64,000 nt of DNA, taken from Streptococcus mitis. Its GTDB lineage: Bacteria > Bacillota > Bacilli > Lactobacillales > Streptococcaceae. Each line of letters starts with the position of its first letter. Within the stretch, counting starts at the first letter, position 1. The DNA is taken from contig NZ_LBMT01000001.1 in the NCBI RefSeq assembly GCF_002005545.1, positions 1,758,301 through 1,822,300 of the forward strand, in the 5' to 3' direction. Of this stretch, positions 26,762-39,217 are shown in pieces. Under the pieces are notes generated by a model that saw nothing but the letters and a program-made list of their open reading frames with translations, did no database searches and was not told the origin of the DNA. The translations under genes and the position numbers were made by a program.

Positions 26762-28921
26762 TCATTGGGATACCTTAATAATCTTCCACAATTGAAAATC
26801 ATGATGAGAGAACCTTAGCTCAACTGGTGGCAGTTGCGTGTAATCTCCGTAGTCCGAGGTCAGAATTTCATGATAGTTTTTTGGAATCATAAATTCCTTA
26901 CCTTCGAATACACCCATAATAGTTTGATTCAACCACTCCCGCTTCCAGACTGGTTTATTCATATCTTTATAAATAAGATAGTCAACCAACTCGTAATCAT
27001 CTACTTTTCTAGATTGAGCAAGCTCATCAATACCTCTAATATACTTGTTCGTATTTGTGAAATAGAAGATAATGACTGATATATAGCGAATTAAAGAATT
27101 TAATATACTTTTAGTATTGGTAATACCTTTAAATGTATAACAGCTCAATTGACGTTTTTTTATAAGTCTCGTCATTTTATCTTTAAAAACCGAGTCATCC
27201 TCGTAACCATCTACAGGGAAAATATCCACATAAATCCCCATATTGGAATCAATTCGAACATCTTCTTCTAGTAAATAAGTTTGATTATCCTGAACTTTCA
27301 TAAAGGGATAAACATAGTTGAGATTATTTTTATAAGACATCACTTCGTAACGTTCATCAGGGTTAGCGATAAGATAGTCTTGCAACTTTTCATAATCTTC
27401 TCGTAACATACAGATATCCATGTCATCATCCCAAGGAATAAAACCTTTGTGACGAACCGCACCGATAAGACTGCCATAAGCTAGGAAATATTTGACACCA
27501 ATTTTCTGACAAGTTTCATGAATGTATTCCATGATTCCTAGTTCCATCTGTTGAATCTCTCTAATATCAGTTACTTCCTGATAACGAATACCTTCATCAC
27601 GTTTACAAATAACTAATCCATAACCAATGATCAACCAAAAGATAATATTGATAAAGTTAGTTGAATACATAATCTGACTTTCAAATAATTGACCGAACAA
27701 GATGCCAAAGAAAAGAATCATAATCAACTTTTCAGAGTTCTTTTTGGAAACAATCAAATAAGTCAAAAAACGTTTCATTATATATCCTAGTATAAGGAGA
27801 AAGGATACTAAACCTAAAATTCCAGAACTAACAAATATCGTTACCAAAATGTTATGGAAATTTCCACCAATAAGAGAATTTTGAATTTCGAATTTACTGA
27901 AATATTTTGTGTAATAATCTGGAACATTCCGTACACCATAACCAAAAATTGGTTTTGCACTTCCCATTTTTATAGCATTTTTCCAAATATAAGTTCTACC
28001 ACTAGGTGTTGTTTCTATTAGATGAAGTTCGCCTGTTTTTTTTATAACTGAAGAATCTGTTTCTGCATAAGATTGTCCTTTATTTAAGTCTAATACAGTC
28101 GCTTTCCCCGAAGATATGTAAATAGAAGTTACATAACTCAATCCGATGTTAGTAGCAGAAACAAGTAAAGCAGAAACAATAAAGATTAGAAATCGCTTAG
28201 CTAACTTGCCCCTGTTAATAAAGAAACTATAAAACCCAATCATTAACACTAAAGATAATAAAGCACCCCTACTTTGCATGGTTGCAAAGTAAACTAATTG
28301 AATCACATTATTCAGTTTTAGATAAACAGAGTATTTGTTTCCTTTATGAATCAAATACATAGCCAAAACAATGCTAATATATGAAAAAATTGCACTAGCA
28401 TTGGGATTAACAATTCCCCACAAACGCCCATTCATAACACCATAGTAATAAGATTGCTGTCCAATTTTAAATAGGATAAGTACTTTACTTACTAATAATG
28501 TAAATGCAAATATAGCAGAAGAAAAAGAAATAATTTGAATAGTGTAAGAAATCCAATCAAATAATTTCTTTAATTGACATGATTCTAACATGGTAAATAA
28601 TAAAATATAGGTTACCATAAAGAGGATCTCGATCACATTTCCAATCAAATGTCCAGAGCGATTGAAAATAGCTGATAACAGATGACTTCCAGCCAATAGA
28701 CCAAATAAGGACAGAAATTTACGATCCACTATGATTTTTTTCCACTTAAACAATAATGTATAGCAAATATAAAACAATACAATTGCTGATAATCCCTTAT
28801 AAAGAGGATTGGCTATCTTATAAACTAGTGAACTCATACTTAAAATCGAAATAAAAACAAACAGATATGAAACCCATAGTTTTGATTTTTCAAAGTATTC
28901 ATTCATTATTGGAAAATTCAT
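26762..28921 (-). CDS. Polymerase-like membrane protein fused to a LicD domain
   Basis: 719 residues from the ATG at 28921 (AAGGAG six bases upstream; a TTG two codons earlier is not needed). Residues about 15-440 hold roughly ten hydrophobic segments and a large outer loop with GRTYIWKNAIKMG and GYGVRNVPDYY, the pattern of O-antigen ligase/polymerase (Wzy/WaaL) proteins. From about 455 onward is a complete LicD domain with GAVRHKGFIPWDDDMD and YVDIFPVDGYEDD, in the cytoplasm if the last helix ends inward. I infer that repeat-unit decoration and polymerisation are joined in one protein. A single open frame runs across the junction, so it is not an assembly of two overlapping genes. Base composition is AT-rich relative to its flanks. 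Confidence 0.85.
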   Translation of the reverse strand: MNFPIMNEYFEKSKLWVSYLFVFISILSMSSLVYKIANPLYKGLSAIVLFYICYTLLFKWKKIIVDRKFLSLFGLLAGSHLLSAIFNRSGHLIGNVIEILFMVTYILLFTMLESCQLKKLFDWISYTIQIISFSSAIFAFTLLVSKVLILFKIGQQSYYYGVMNGRLWGIVNPNASAIFSYISIVLAMYLIHKGNKYSVYLKLNNVIQLVYFATMQSRGALLSLVLMIGFYSFFINRGKLAKRFLIFIVSALLVSATNIGLSYVTSIYISSGKATVLDLNKGQSYAETDSSVIKKTGELHLIETTPSGRTYIWKNAIKMGSAKPIFGYGVRNVPDYYTKYFSKFEIQNSLIGGNFHNILVTIFVSSGILGLVSFLLILGYIMKRFLTYLIVSKKNSEKLIMILFFGILFGQLFESQIMYSTNFINIIFWLIIGYGLVICKRDEGIRYQEVTDIREIQQMELGIMEYIHETCQKIGVKYFLAYGSLIGAVRHKGFIPWDDDMDICMLREDYEKLQDYLIANPDERYEVMSYKNNLNYVYPFMKVQDNQTYLLEEDVRIDSNMGIYVDIFPVDGYEDDSVFKDKMTRLIKKRQLSCYTFKGITNTKSILNSLIRYISVIIFYFTNTNKYIRGIDELAQSRKVDDYELVDYLIYKDMNKPVWKREWLNQTIMGVFEGKEFMIPKNYHEILTSDYGDYTQLPPVELRFSHHDFQLWKIIKVSQ

Positions 28922-28942
28922 TTTCAACTCCTTCTCATAATA

Positions 28943-29911
28943 TTAGTTTCTTAATCCAACAATTTTTTTATATATCCATGGAGAAAAGACAAGTGACAGG
29001 ACAGCTATCTTACGAAATGTGGTGAAATAAGTATCCTTCCATATTTCGTGTCGATGCTGAATAATCCAAGTTCTTAGTTCAACTTTCTCCTTTTGATACT
29101 GCTCAGATGAAGTAAATATGATTTTATCGTAAACTGTGATATATGACCAACATTCTCTATTTTTTAATTCATATTTTAAATTAGGAAATACTTGTGATAC
29201 TTGAGCAATAATGTTCTTATAAACTTCTATCGTATCAAATACATACCGATTAACAGATGTTGTCGCACTTCCCTCACGATGATCATAATAATAAATTGGT
29301 TTGTCAATAAATACGCTACTGCATCTTGTCTTTAGTAGCAATTCAGTTAAAAACAAGGCATCTTCAGCTAGATGGTAGTCTGTATTAAATTTCTCATCTA
29401 CCAGCAGGTCTCTCTTAAATAGTTTTGCGACTGGAAAAAATGATGTCTTAGTGGTCATCAGTAATTCTTTCATGGTTTCTTCTGTTGACCAAAGTTCTTT
29501 TCTACCAGAATACGGGGGTAAATCTGTCACTATTCCATTTTTGATATGATGTAGAGGAGCAATCACAAAACCTACATTTCTTCCCTCAACTGCACTAGCT
29601 AAAGTAGCTAGGTAACCCTTGGTGACGAAATCATCACTATCAACAAAAGTTATCCAAACACCCGTCGCTAGCTGAATTCCAATATTTCTGGCATTAGAAA
29701 CACCAGCATTTTCGATATGGTAAACCTTGATATTTTCATACTGATATGCTAAATGATCACAGATTTGTCCACTGGAATCAGTAGATCCATCATTTATTAG
29801 GATTAGTTCAAAATTAGTATAAGTCTGATGAAGAATTGACTCCACACATCGCTCCAGGTAGGCTTCTACATTGTAGACTGGAACGATAACGCTAATTTTT
29901 TCACCCATCAT
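28943..29911 (-). CDS. Glycosyltransferase family 2
   Basis: 322 residues. GT-A fold start ISVIVPVYNVEAYLERCVES, nucleotide-sugar site INDGSTDSSGQICD, NAGVSNARNIGIQLATG and the metal-binding VDSDDF. The C-terminal part has one hydrophobic patch but no certain membrane helix. Sugar unknown. Its ATG overlaps the upstream LicD stop (ATGA), so translation is coupled. Confidence 0.9.
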   Translation of the reverse strand: MMGEKISVIVPVYNVEAYLERCVESILHQTYTNFELILINDGSTDSSGQICDHLAYQYENIKVYHIENAGVSNARNIGIQLATGVWITFVDSDDFVTKGYLATLASAVEGRNVGFVIAPLHHIKNGIVTDLPPYSGRKELWSTEETMKELLMTTKTSFFPVAKLFKRDLLVDEKFNTDYHLAEDALFLTELLLKTRCSSVFIDKPIYYYDHREGSATTSVNRYVFDTIEVYKNIIAQVSQVFPNLKYELKNRECWSYITVYDKIIFTSSEQYQKEKVELRTWIIQHRHEIWKDTYFTTFRKIAVLSLVFSPWIYKKIVGLRN

Positions 29912-30753
29912 GCTCCATATTCTCCCTTGTATTCTGTATAAGACTTATCCATATCAGCGATGACAGCATCATGATGTGGTAGCTGCTTATCTGCTGGTGG
30001 AGGTGTCATATAATCCCCAAAAGCAGTGCTGAGATAGGCATCGTAGCCAACTGGAATAGGCATCTCTGTCCCTTCAAATGGCAAGAAAAGATTATCCTCA
30101 AAAGATGCGATTGGGTACTTGTTTCTCATGTAGCCAGGACCTGAGCATAATTCTGTGATGCCATCGCTCTCATCCAGACTATACTTGGTCATTTCTTTCT
30201 CAGCTTTTTTCCAAATGCGATAACGGAGAGATTTTGGAGTCACACCCAGTAAAATACGGCTTCCCCATTTCATAAGTGCACCATGCTTTTCTGGAATAGT
30301 TTGGGCACAAAAGAGTGAATAAAACAAGGCCCAGCGAACCTGTTTCTTCCGCTCAGCTGGATTTTTAGGATAATAATCCAAAGGCAAAACATCCAAGGCC
30401 AGACCATGTGGCAATTCTAAATCCTGCTGATAAGGTTTGATACAGGTCGTTTCCTTGTCACGAATGGTAATAAAAAGATTGCGGTCGACAAAATCCTTGT
30501 TACTCTTCGACAAGAAATAACGTTCATCTGCATAACGAGGCCATAATTCTGCTAATTTCTCATAATCTTTACGAGGCATAAAAAAGTCTAGGTCGTCGTC
30601 CCAAGGAATAAATCCCTTGTTTCGAAGGGCACCAATAGCACCTCCTCCACAGAGATAACAGAGTAAATCATGTTCCTTGCAAAAGGCAACAAAATATTCA
30701 GCCATCTCCAGGCTACGAGCCTGAATTGCTTTTAAATCAGTCATATTATTCAT
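29908..30753 (-). CDS. LicD-family phosphotransferase (LicD3-like)
   Basis: 281 residues. LicD core GGGAIGALRNKGFIPWDDDL (about 36-55), ALDVLPLDYYPKN, and a C-terminal PPPADKQLPHHD. It differs clearly from the other two LicD domains here. By position next to the LCP gene it matches what I recall as licD3 of pneumococcus, proposed to act in teichoic acid repeat assembly; not verified here. First gene of the polymer operon, start ATG at 30753 or 30744. Confidence 0.85.
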   Translation of the reverse strand: MNNMTDLKAIQARSLEMAEYFVAFCKEHDLLCYLCGGGAIGALRNKGFIPWDDDLDFFMPRKDYEKLAELWPRYADERYFLSKSNKDFVDRNLFITIRDKETTCIKPYQQDLELPHGLALDVLPLDYYPKNPAERKKQVRWALFYSLFCAQTIPEKHGALMKWGSRILLGVTPKSLRYRIWKKAEKEMTKYSLDESDGITELCSGPGYMRNKYPIASFEDNLFLPFEGTEMPIPVGYDAYLSTAFGDYMTPPPADKQLPHHDAVIADMDKSYTEYKGEYGA

Positions 30754-30776
30754 TATTCTTTCTATCGTATCGTTCC

Positions 30777-30785
30777 ATTATACCA
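30777..30785 (-). promoter_or_regulatory. Extended -10 promoter of the LicD/glycosyltransferase operon
   Basis: Minus-strand TGgTATAAT, about 24 bases before the LicD3-like start and just after the terminator of the LCP gene. Confidence 0.7.
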
Positions 30786-30821
30786 CAAATAGGGGGTGAA
30801 AATCTATTGCAGACTGTAAAA

Positions 30822-30865
30822 AATCAAAGCCTGACTGCTATCCAAATAGCTATCAAACTTTGATT
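30822..30865 (-). terminator. Terminator of the LCP gene
   Basis: Minus-strand outer stem AATCAAAG / CTTTGATT then TTTTTAC, with an inner GCTAT / ATAGC hairpin. Confidence 0.8.
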
Positions 30866-30878
30866 CTTCTGTCTTATC

Positions 30879-32174
30879 TTATCTCAAGCCCATCTGAGAC
30901 AATTTATTCTGATATTTGTTTTGATCGACAAGCAAGCCCAAGCCTCCATAAACATCATAGGCATCTACCCAGTCACCCAGTTCTGGAATCGTCAATTTTT
31001 CAATACCATTTTGAACTCCGTCTAGGAAAGACAAGCCATTTGTTAACAGGAAGGTATAAGGAACATTCGTTGAGGTCATTGCGAATACCTTGCCAAGTGC
31101 CTCTGAGCCTGTAAAAAGCTTGGTTGGATCTTTGATTTGCTGAAGAACTGCTGTCAGTACTTGTTGCTGTCTTTTGGTACGGCCGTAATCCGCCTCATCA
31201 TCATCACGGAAACGAGCATAATTGAGCAAGGTCGAGCCATTCATCTGCTGTTTTCCGACTTTGATGGTTTGGGTTGGAGACTCAGTCTCAGTAGCGTGTA
31301 AATCATCGCCGACTGTAGCTTCTGTTAGTGGACGCCCATTCAATGTTGAAAATTGAGCATCAATTGTCACCCCATCAGGGAAAAGTGTGTCAATCGCTGT
31401 AGCAAAGGCCTGAAAATCGACCAAGGCATAGTATTTAATGTCCAAGTCAAAATTATCTTTCAAGACTTGACGAACCATTTCTGCCCCTTTTTGCCCCTCT
31501 TGTTCTCCTAACTCATAGGCTACGTTTAACTTGTTATCTGTCTGTTTTCTACCGTTAATCACTTGACTGTAACCGTCTATATAAACCAAATTGTCACGCA
31601 TGAAGCTGACCAGCTTAATTTTCTTATCTGAGCCGCCAACATTTAATACCATAATAGAGTCCGTCCGCGTCTCAGCACTATTTTGACCGATTCGCCCATC
31701 TGTACCCATGATCAAAATATTAACTCCATCTCTGGTATCTTGACCATTAAAAACTTCTACTTGAGCTGCCCTGGCATTGACATTTTTATCTGGATTAGCA
31801 TTGGTGTAACCTTTTAAAAACATAAAAATCATACCTAAGGCTAGACAAGCTAAGATAGCCAGTAAACCTGCGAAAATGCGCCCCCAACGTAGCTTCCGCT
31901 TTTTAGTTTTTTTCTTTGGAAGAGAATTGATTTTCTGGTATCTCTCAGAACGACTACGGCTATTATAAGAAGGAATCGAAGTGTTAGCACTTGTCTTTCT
32001 ATAATCCTCTGTCAATTCCTGACTTTCTGAGGGAGCGTCACTACTTGCCCTATTTAATTTGTCTTGCAAATAAGCAAATTCCTTTTTCTCTCGCTCATTG
32101 AGGTAGTGAATATTCTTAAGTAGATAGTCATAACGCAACTGCTCATGATGGCTTAAGGGATTTTCTTTACTCAT
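30879..32174 (-). CDS. psr: LytR-CpsA-Psr (LCP) family protein
   Basis: 431 residues. A cytoplasmic charged N-terminus (1-95) ends in KKKTKKRKLRWGR, followed by one membrane helix (about 98-120) and an outer LCP domain (about 145-320) with ILIMGTDGR, RTDSIMVLNV and FMRDNLVYI. LCP enzymes attach undecaprenyl-linked polymers to peptidoglycan or carry out related phosphotransfer. It overlaps pheA by four bases, so it is the last gene of the aromatic series, yet its neighbour is the polymer locus. Confidence 0.9.
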   Translation of the reverse strand: MSKENPLSHHEQLRYDYLLKNIHYLNEREKKEFAYLQDKLNRASSDAPSESQELTEDYRKTSANTSIPSYNSRSRSERYQKINSLPKKKTKKRKLRWGRIFAGLLAILACLALGMIFMFLKGYTNANPDKNVNARAAQVEVFNGQDTRDGVNILIMGTDGRIGQNSAETRTDSIMVLNVGGSDKKIKLVSFMRDNLVYIDGYSQVINGRKQTDNKLNVAYELGEQEGQKGAEMVRQVLKDNFDLDIKYYALVDFQAFATAIDTLFPDGVTIDAQFSTLNGRPLTEATVGDDLHATETESPTQTIKVGKQQMNGSTLLNYARFRDDDEADYGRTKRQQQVLTAVLQQIKDPTKLFTGSEALGKVFAMTSTNVPYTFLLTNGLSFLDGVQNGIEKLTIPELGDWVDAYDVYGGLGLLVDQNKYQNKLSQMGLR

Positions 32175-33015
32175 CTTCTCTCCTTTCCATGGTCTGATAT
32201 TGGATAAATAGGATAGGCACCCAGAATTTTATACTGGATTCCAATAGCTTCTAATTCTTTTTGGGCAAAGTGAACCAAGTCCTTATCAGTATAGTCCACA
32301 TCGATAATGAAAAAGTATTCACCCAACGCTGTCTTGAGTGGACGACTTTCAATTTTTGTCAGGTCAATTCCTCGCCAAGCAAAGGTCGAAAGAGCCTTGT
32401 AGAGTGCACCTGGAAGATTGTCAGGTAAGGTCAAAGCTAAACTCATTTTTTCAGTTTGTGCTTGCAAGGGAATGGCTACATCTTCAGCTCCCAAAACCCA
32501 GAAACGTGTGAAATTTGCTTCCATTTCCTGAATATCCTCAGCAATCAGTTCCAAGCCATATTCTTCAGCAGAACTTCTAGGCGCAATAGCCGCAAAAGGC
32601 TGGTCTGGATGTTCGGAAATAAAGCGGGCCGCATAGGCTGTACTGGCTGTCACCTCAATTTGAGCCTCTGGATACTGTTCATCGATGAATTTCTTTCCTT
32701 GAGCCAAGGCCTGTGGATGTGAAAAAATCTTTTCAATCTTAGTATGACCTGGAACCACCATCAACTGCTGATGAATAGGCTGAACGATTTCTGCCACTGC
32801 TTGGATGCGAGCCTGATGAAAAAGGTAGTCCAAGGTTTCATGAACACTACCCTCGATAGAATTTTCAACTGGCACCACAGAATAGTCCACCAAGCCTTGC
32901 TCATAGGCCTTGATGACATCTGTAATGTTGGCAAAGGCCTGCAATTCCTCCTGAGGAAAAGCTGTCTGCACAACGTGGTGTGAAAATGATCCCTTGGGAC
33001 CTAGATAAGCAATTT

Positions 33016-33019
<4 letters not shown>
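32171..33019 (-). CDS. pheA: Prephenate dehydratase
   Basis: 282 residues. Catalyses prephenate to phenylpyruvate. Substrate domain YLGPKGSFSHHV with PVENSIEGSV and NFTRFWVLG, then a C-terminal ACT domain (about 195-275) containing the ESRP element (KIESRPLKTALGEYFF) for phenylalanine feedback. No fused chorismate mutase. Overlaps aroK and psr by four bases each. Confidence 0.95.
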
Positions 33020-35198
<2,179 letters not shown>

Positions 35199-35251
35199 GA
35201 TTTTCTCCTTATTTATTTCTTTTAAAATTACTAGTCACTCTGTGGTCTTTA

Positions 35252-35832
35252 TTATTGTGCAATCACTTTTATATGACCTCTTGAATATCCATTGCTTAAT
35301 TCCTTATCTGGTATATACTCTATCTTCAAAGTTCCTAAATTAGAACCTGTTTTTATTTCATTTGACATAAGATTATCAAAATAGTTATTTATCTCATCAT
35401 CAGATAAGGATGATTCAATCGATTTAACAATATCATGAAATACTTCTTTCATTCCTGCAACACCAGATTCACTATTTTCATTTGTCTGATTTATTGTTAC
35501 ATTGATTTTATAAGTATCATTTGCATGTAAAAGTTCCAAGTAGTATCCGTAGCTTGATGCGAAATATTTTATTTTTATATTTCCTTTTTTGATATTTTCT
35601 AATGGGCTATTAGAATTTTGATTATAGCCATTGATAAACTCATTAATAATTCTATCGTCTACATACTTGAATTGTTTTTCTCTTAACTTATTTCCTTGTT
35701 GGATGGTTCATTTTTTGTCTCGACACTTGCTTCTGAATTAGTTTTCACATCTTTTTTAACAGCGTAAGCTCTAAGTAAGATAAAAGAAATAAAGATAATA
35801 CCAAATATGAATCTAGGCTCTATTTTAGGCAT
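35252..35832 (-). pseudogene. Frameshifted gene for a small membrane-anchored protein
   Basis: The ATG at 35832 (AAGGAG upstream) encodes MPKIEPRFIFGIIFISFILL, one membrane helix, then a polar stretch to EPSNKEIS and a stop at 35683. A second frame is open from the same area: GNKLREKQFKYVDDRIINEF, on through ELLHANDTYKINVTIN, to the stop at 35252. One base lost near 35700 explains both. The repaired protein would be about 193 residues with an extracytoplasmic domain. Family not recognised. The N-terminal 49 residues are still translatable. Confidence 0.75.
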
Positions 35833-35842
35833 ATTTTTCTCC

Positions 35843-36946
35843 TTATTTGATGACGACTGTATAGTCTGTATTTTCTGTTATGAGATGTTCGGCTCTTTCC
35901 AAGTCTTGAGCGTTTTTAAATGAAATTTGTAGGATCCCGTGAATATCTTCACGGTTTTCCTCATTGATGTGAATATTAACCAAGGAAGTTCCACGTAGCA
36001 ATTCCAAAATCCTCAAGATGACATCTTCTTCATCGGGAACATCGACATAGAGGTCGTAAGAGCTATCCACACCGCCACGTTTATGGATTTCCATGGCCTG
36101 ACGTTGCTCACGCGCTTGGTTGAAAAAGTTCCAGATCTGCTCTTCATCTCCCTTGCTGATAGCCTGACCAACCTCATCCAAACGTTCCTTAAAATCCTCA
36201 ATTCTCTCTAGGATTGTCTCACGATTGGACAAGAGAATGGAGGTCCACATTCCCGGCTCGCTTTCCGCAATCCGAGTCATATCTCGAAAACCACCTGCCG
36301 CAAAGCGCCTTGCCATCTCATGTTCTTGAGCATAAACCGCGGTCTGTTCCATGAGACTAGAAGCCAGAATATGAGGAAAATGGCTAATCTGAGAAGTGAC
36401 ACGATCATGCTCCTTGGCATCAATCTCGATAAAACGAGCATGAAGACCTGAAAGCAGGTCCTTCATTTCCTCAAGCGTGTCCTGACTTGTCAGACTCGAA
36501 GGTGTAAAGATATAATAGGCATTTTCAAAAAGATTGACATCCGCAGAAGCAGCCCCTGTCTTGTGACTACCAGCCATGGGATGGGCCCCGACAAAGCGAA
36601 CAGATTTGCCAGCCAAATACTGCTCCGCTGCATCTACAATAGCTGACTTGGTTGAACCAGCATCTGAAATAATGACGCCTTCTTTCAAGTCCAAGTTGGC
36701 CAACTCCTTAATGAAAGCAATAGTTTGTTTGATTGGCAAGCTGAGAATGATGATATCCGCAAGAGGAGCAAAACTGGCAAAATCATCCGTTGCACGGTCA
36801 ATCATGCCTTCTTTCAAGGCAATATCTCTCGAAGCTTGACTGCGATTATAGCCTAAAATTTCATAATCTGGATGATCGCGTTTGATACCAAGTGCCATAG
36901 AGGCACCAATCAAACCAAGACCTGCGATATAGATTGTTTTTGCCAT
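35843..36946 (-). CDS. tyrA: Prephenate dehydrogenase
   Basis: 367 residues. NAD site IAGLGLIGASMALG at residues 7-20, catalytic GAHPMAGSHKTGA and a C-terminal ACT domain (about 295-365). Converts prephenate to 4-hydroxyphenylpyruvate for tyrosine. The ACT domain implies feedback by tyrosine. Follows aroC by nine bases. Confidence 0.95.
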   Translation of the reverse strand: MAKTIYIAGLGLIGASMALGIKRDHPDYEILGYNRSQASRDIALKEGMIDRATDDFASFAPLADIIILSLPIKQTIAFIKELANLDLKEGVIISDAGSTKSAIVDAAEQYLAGKSVRFVGAHPMAGSHKTGAASADVNLFENAYYIFTPSSLTSQDTLEEMKDLLSGLHARFIEIDAKEHDRVTSQISHFPHILASSLMEQTAVYAQEHEMARRFAAGGFRDMTRIAESEPGMWTSILLSNRETILERIEDFKERLDEVGQAISKGDEEQIWNFFNQAREQRQAMEIHKRGGVDSSYDLYVDVPDEEDVILRILELLRGTSLVNIHINEENREDIHGILQISFKNAQDLERAEHLITENTDYTVVIK

Positions 36947-36955
36947 AGGAACTCC

Positions 36956-38122
36956 TTAATAGTTCTTTGTATAGTCTCGGTGTTTGGCTACCGCTTCTTT
37001 TAGTTCCTCAAGATTATCTGATGAGAATTTTTCGAGGATTTCTTGTGCCAGAACCGTAGCCACAACAGCTTCCATGACTACTCCTGCAGCTGGAAGAGCG
37101 GTCGGATCACTTCTTTCGACTGTTGCCTTGTAAGGTTCATGGGTTTCGATATCCACACTCATAAGTGGTTTGTAGAGAGTAGGAATGGGTTTCATGACGC
37201 CACGAACAACGATCGGTTGCCCATTAGTCATACCACCTTCAAAGCCTCCCAGATTGTTGGTACGGCGGGTATAACCGTCTTCTTTAGACCAGAGAATTTC
37301 ATCCATGACTTGGCTGCCTTTACGATAACCAGCTTCAAAGCCAAGACCAAATTCCACCCCTTTAAAAGCATTGATAGAGACAACTGCCTGGGCCAATCGC
37401 GCATCTAATTTTCTGTCCCATTGGACATAGGAACCAAGACCAACCGGAACACCTCCAACGACTGTTTCCACAACTCCACCGATGGTATCTCCATCACGCT
37501 TGATTTGGTCAATATAGTCCTTGATTTCCTGTTCTCTTTCTTGGTTGACAATAGAAACTTCGGACTGGGCGGCTCTTTGCTTAATCTCAGCAACTGTGAG
37601 ATTCTCAGGAACATCGATTTCCTTACCACCAAAGACCACGACATGGTTGGCAATCTCCATATCCAGTTCAGCCAAGAGGCGTTTGGCTACAGCCCCGACT
37701 GCCACCCGCATGGTGGTTTCACGGGCAGATGAGCGCTCCAAAGAATTTCTTAAATCATCAAAACGGTACTTGATACCCCCAACCAAGTCGGCATGACCTG
37801 GACGAGGATGGGTAATTTTCCGCTTGCTTTTAAGGCGGTCTTCAATGTCCTCTGCAGACATGATGTCCAGCCATTTCTGGTGGTCCTTATTGACGACATC
37901 CATGGTAATAGGAGCCCCTGTCGTCTTCCCATGGCGAACACCTGAAGTAAAGACAACTTGGTCGCTCTCAATCTTCATACGACCGCCACGACCGTAGCCA
38001 CCCTGACGGCGCTTAAGGTCCTCATTGATATCCTCAGCTGTCAAAGGAAGTCCAGCTGGAATTCCCTCAATAATAGCTGTCAGACGAGGGCCGTGTGATT
38101 CTCCTGCTGTTAAATATCTCAT
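36956..38122 (-). CDS. aroC: Chorismate synthase
   Basis: 388 residues, beginning [51 protein letters not shown] and [19 protein letters not shown] are the family signatures. Makes chorismate from EPSP using reduced FMN. Ten-base gap from aroB. Confidence 0.97.
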   Translation of the reverse strand: MRYLTAGESHGPRLTAIIEGIPAGLPLTAEDINEDLKRRQGGYGRGGRMKIESDQVVFTSGVRHGKTTGAPITMDVVNKDHQKWLDIMSAEDIEDRLKSKRKITHPRPGHADLVGGIKYRFDDLRNSLERSSARETTMRVAVGAVAKRLLAELDMEIANHVVVFGGKEIDVPENLTVAEIKQRAAQSEVSIVNQEREQEIKDYIDQIKRDGDTIGGVVETVVGGVPVGLGSYVQWDRKLDARLAQAVVSINAFKGVEFGLGFEAGYRKGSQVMDEILWSKEDGYTRRTNNLGGFEGGMTNGQPIVVRGVMKPIPTLYKPLMSVDIETHEPYKATVERSDPTALPAAGVVMEAVVATVLAQEILEKFSSDNLEELKEAVAKHRDYTKNY

Positions 38123-38131
38123 ACACTCTCC

Positions 38132-39199
38132 TTATTTTACCAAGTAGTCTTTCATCTCTTCCAGAGAAACTGGGTGAATGGTCGCTGAGCCGAGCTCTGG
38201 TACCAAGACCAATTTCAAGGTGTTTCCACGCGCTTTTTTGTCATGAGTAAGAGCCTGATAAAGCTTGTCAACTTCCCAATTTTCATAGTCAACAGGCAAG
38301 TCGAATTTCTGACACATCTCTGTGATAGATTGGGTAATGCCAGCTGGCATGAGGCCTTTTTCCTCAGCAACCTTGGAAATCTGTACCATTCCCATAGCCA
38401 CAGCTTCACCATGCATGACTTTTCCATACCCGGCAGTCGCTTCAATAGCATGGCCAATAGTGTGACCAAAATTGAGGTAAAGGCGAACACCGTTGTCCAA
38501 CTCATCCTCAACAACCATCTTGCGCTTGACCTGACAAGAATGTTCAATCAAGGTCTCTGCATGTTCCAGAATGCTCTCTACAGAACCATCCAGCTCCGTC
38601 AAGAGAGCCCAAAGTGCTGGATCCTCAATCAAGCCATACTTGATGACCTCACCCATTCCTTCAATCAACTCTCTCTTTCCGAGCGTTTCAAGGACAAGCG
38701 GATCAATCAGAACCCCGTCTGGCTGGGCAAAGGTCCCCACCATATTTTTAGCAAATGGAGTGTTGACACCCGTCTTTCCGCCGATAGAAGAATCCACCTG
38801 AGCTGTCAAGCTGGTCGGAATCTGAACAAAGTGAATACCCCGCATATAGGTAGAGGCTACAAAACCAGCCAGGTCCCCAACGACACCACCACCAAGAGCC
38901 ACGATTCCATCGCTACGAGTCAACCCCTGCTTAACTAGGAATTCATAGACTTTCTGAACAGTAGTCAAATTCTTTCTTTCTTCACCTTCTAAAAAGTCAA
39001 AAACAGCTACCTGAAAACCAGCATCTTCTAGGCTGAGCTTGACCTTCTCTGCATAAAGAGAAGCTACATGATTGTCTGTTACAATGACCACTTTTTGAGG
39101 TTGCCAGAGTTCTCGCAACCATTGACCAGCCTGAGCTAGACAACCTTTTTCAATCTGAATATCATAAGGATGATGAGGAATATCGATTCTGATTTTCAT
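38132..39199 (-). CDS. aroB: 3-dehydroquinate synthase
   Basis: 355 residues. [20 protein letters not shown] binds [14 protein letters not shown] and the metal ligands in [12 protein letters not shown] are present. Second shikimate step. Same strand and short gaps as its neighbours. Confidence 0.96.
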   Translation of the reverse strand: MKIRIDIPHHPYDIQIEKGCLAQAGQWLRELWQPQKVVIVTDNHVASLYAEKVKLSLEDAGFQVAVFDFLEGEERKNLTTVQKVYEFLVKQGLTRSDGIVALGGGVVGDLAGFVASTYMRGIHFVQIPTSLTAQVDSSIGGKTGVNTPFAKNMVGTFAQPDGVLIDPLVLETLGKRELIEGMGEVIKYGLIEDPALWALLTELDGSVESILEHAETLIEHSCQVKRKMVVEDELDNGVRLYLNFGHTIGHAIEATAGYGKVMHGEAVAMGMVQISKVAEEKGLMPAGITQSITEMCQKFDLPVDYENWEVDKLYQALTHDKKARGNTLKLVLVPELGSATIHPVSLEEMKDYLVK

Positions 39200-39217
39200 A
39201 GGAAAATCTCCCTTTCT

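Noticed and set aside
38243..38938. Long open frame opposite aroB (231 codons)
   Set aside because: It is the antisense shadow of a well-supported gene, with no signals of its own.
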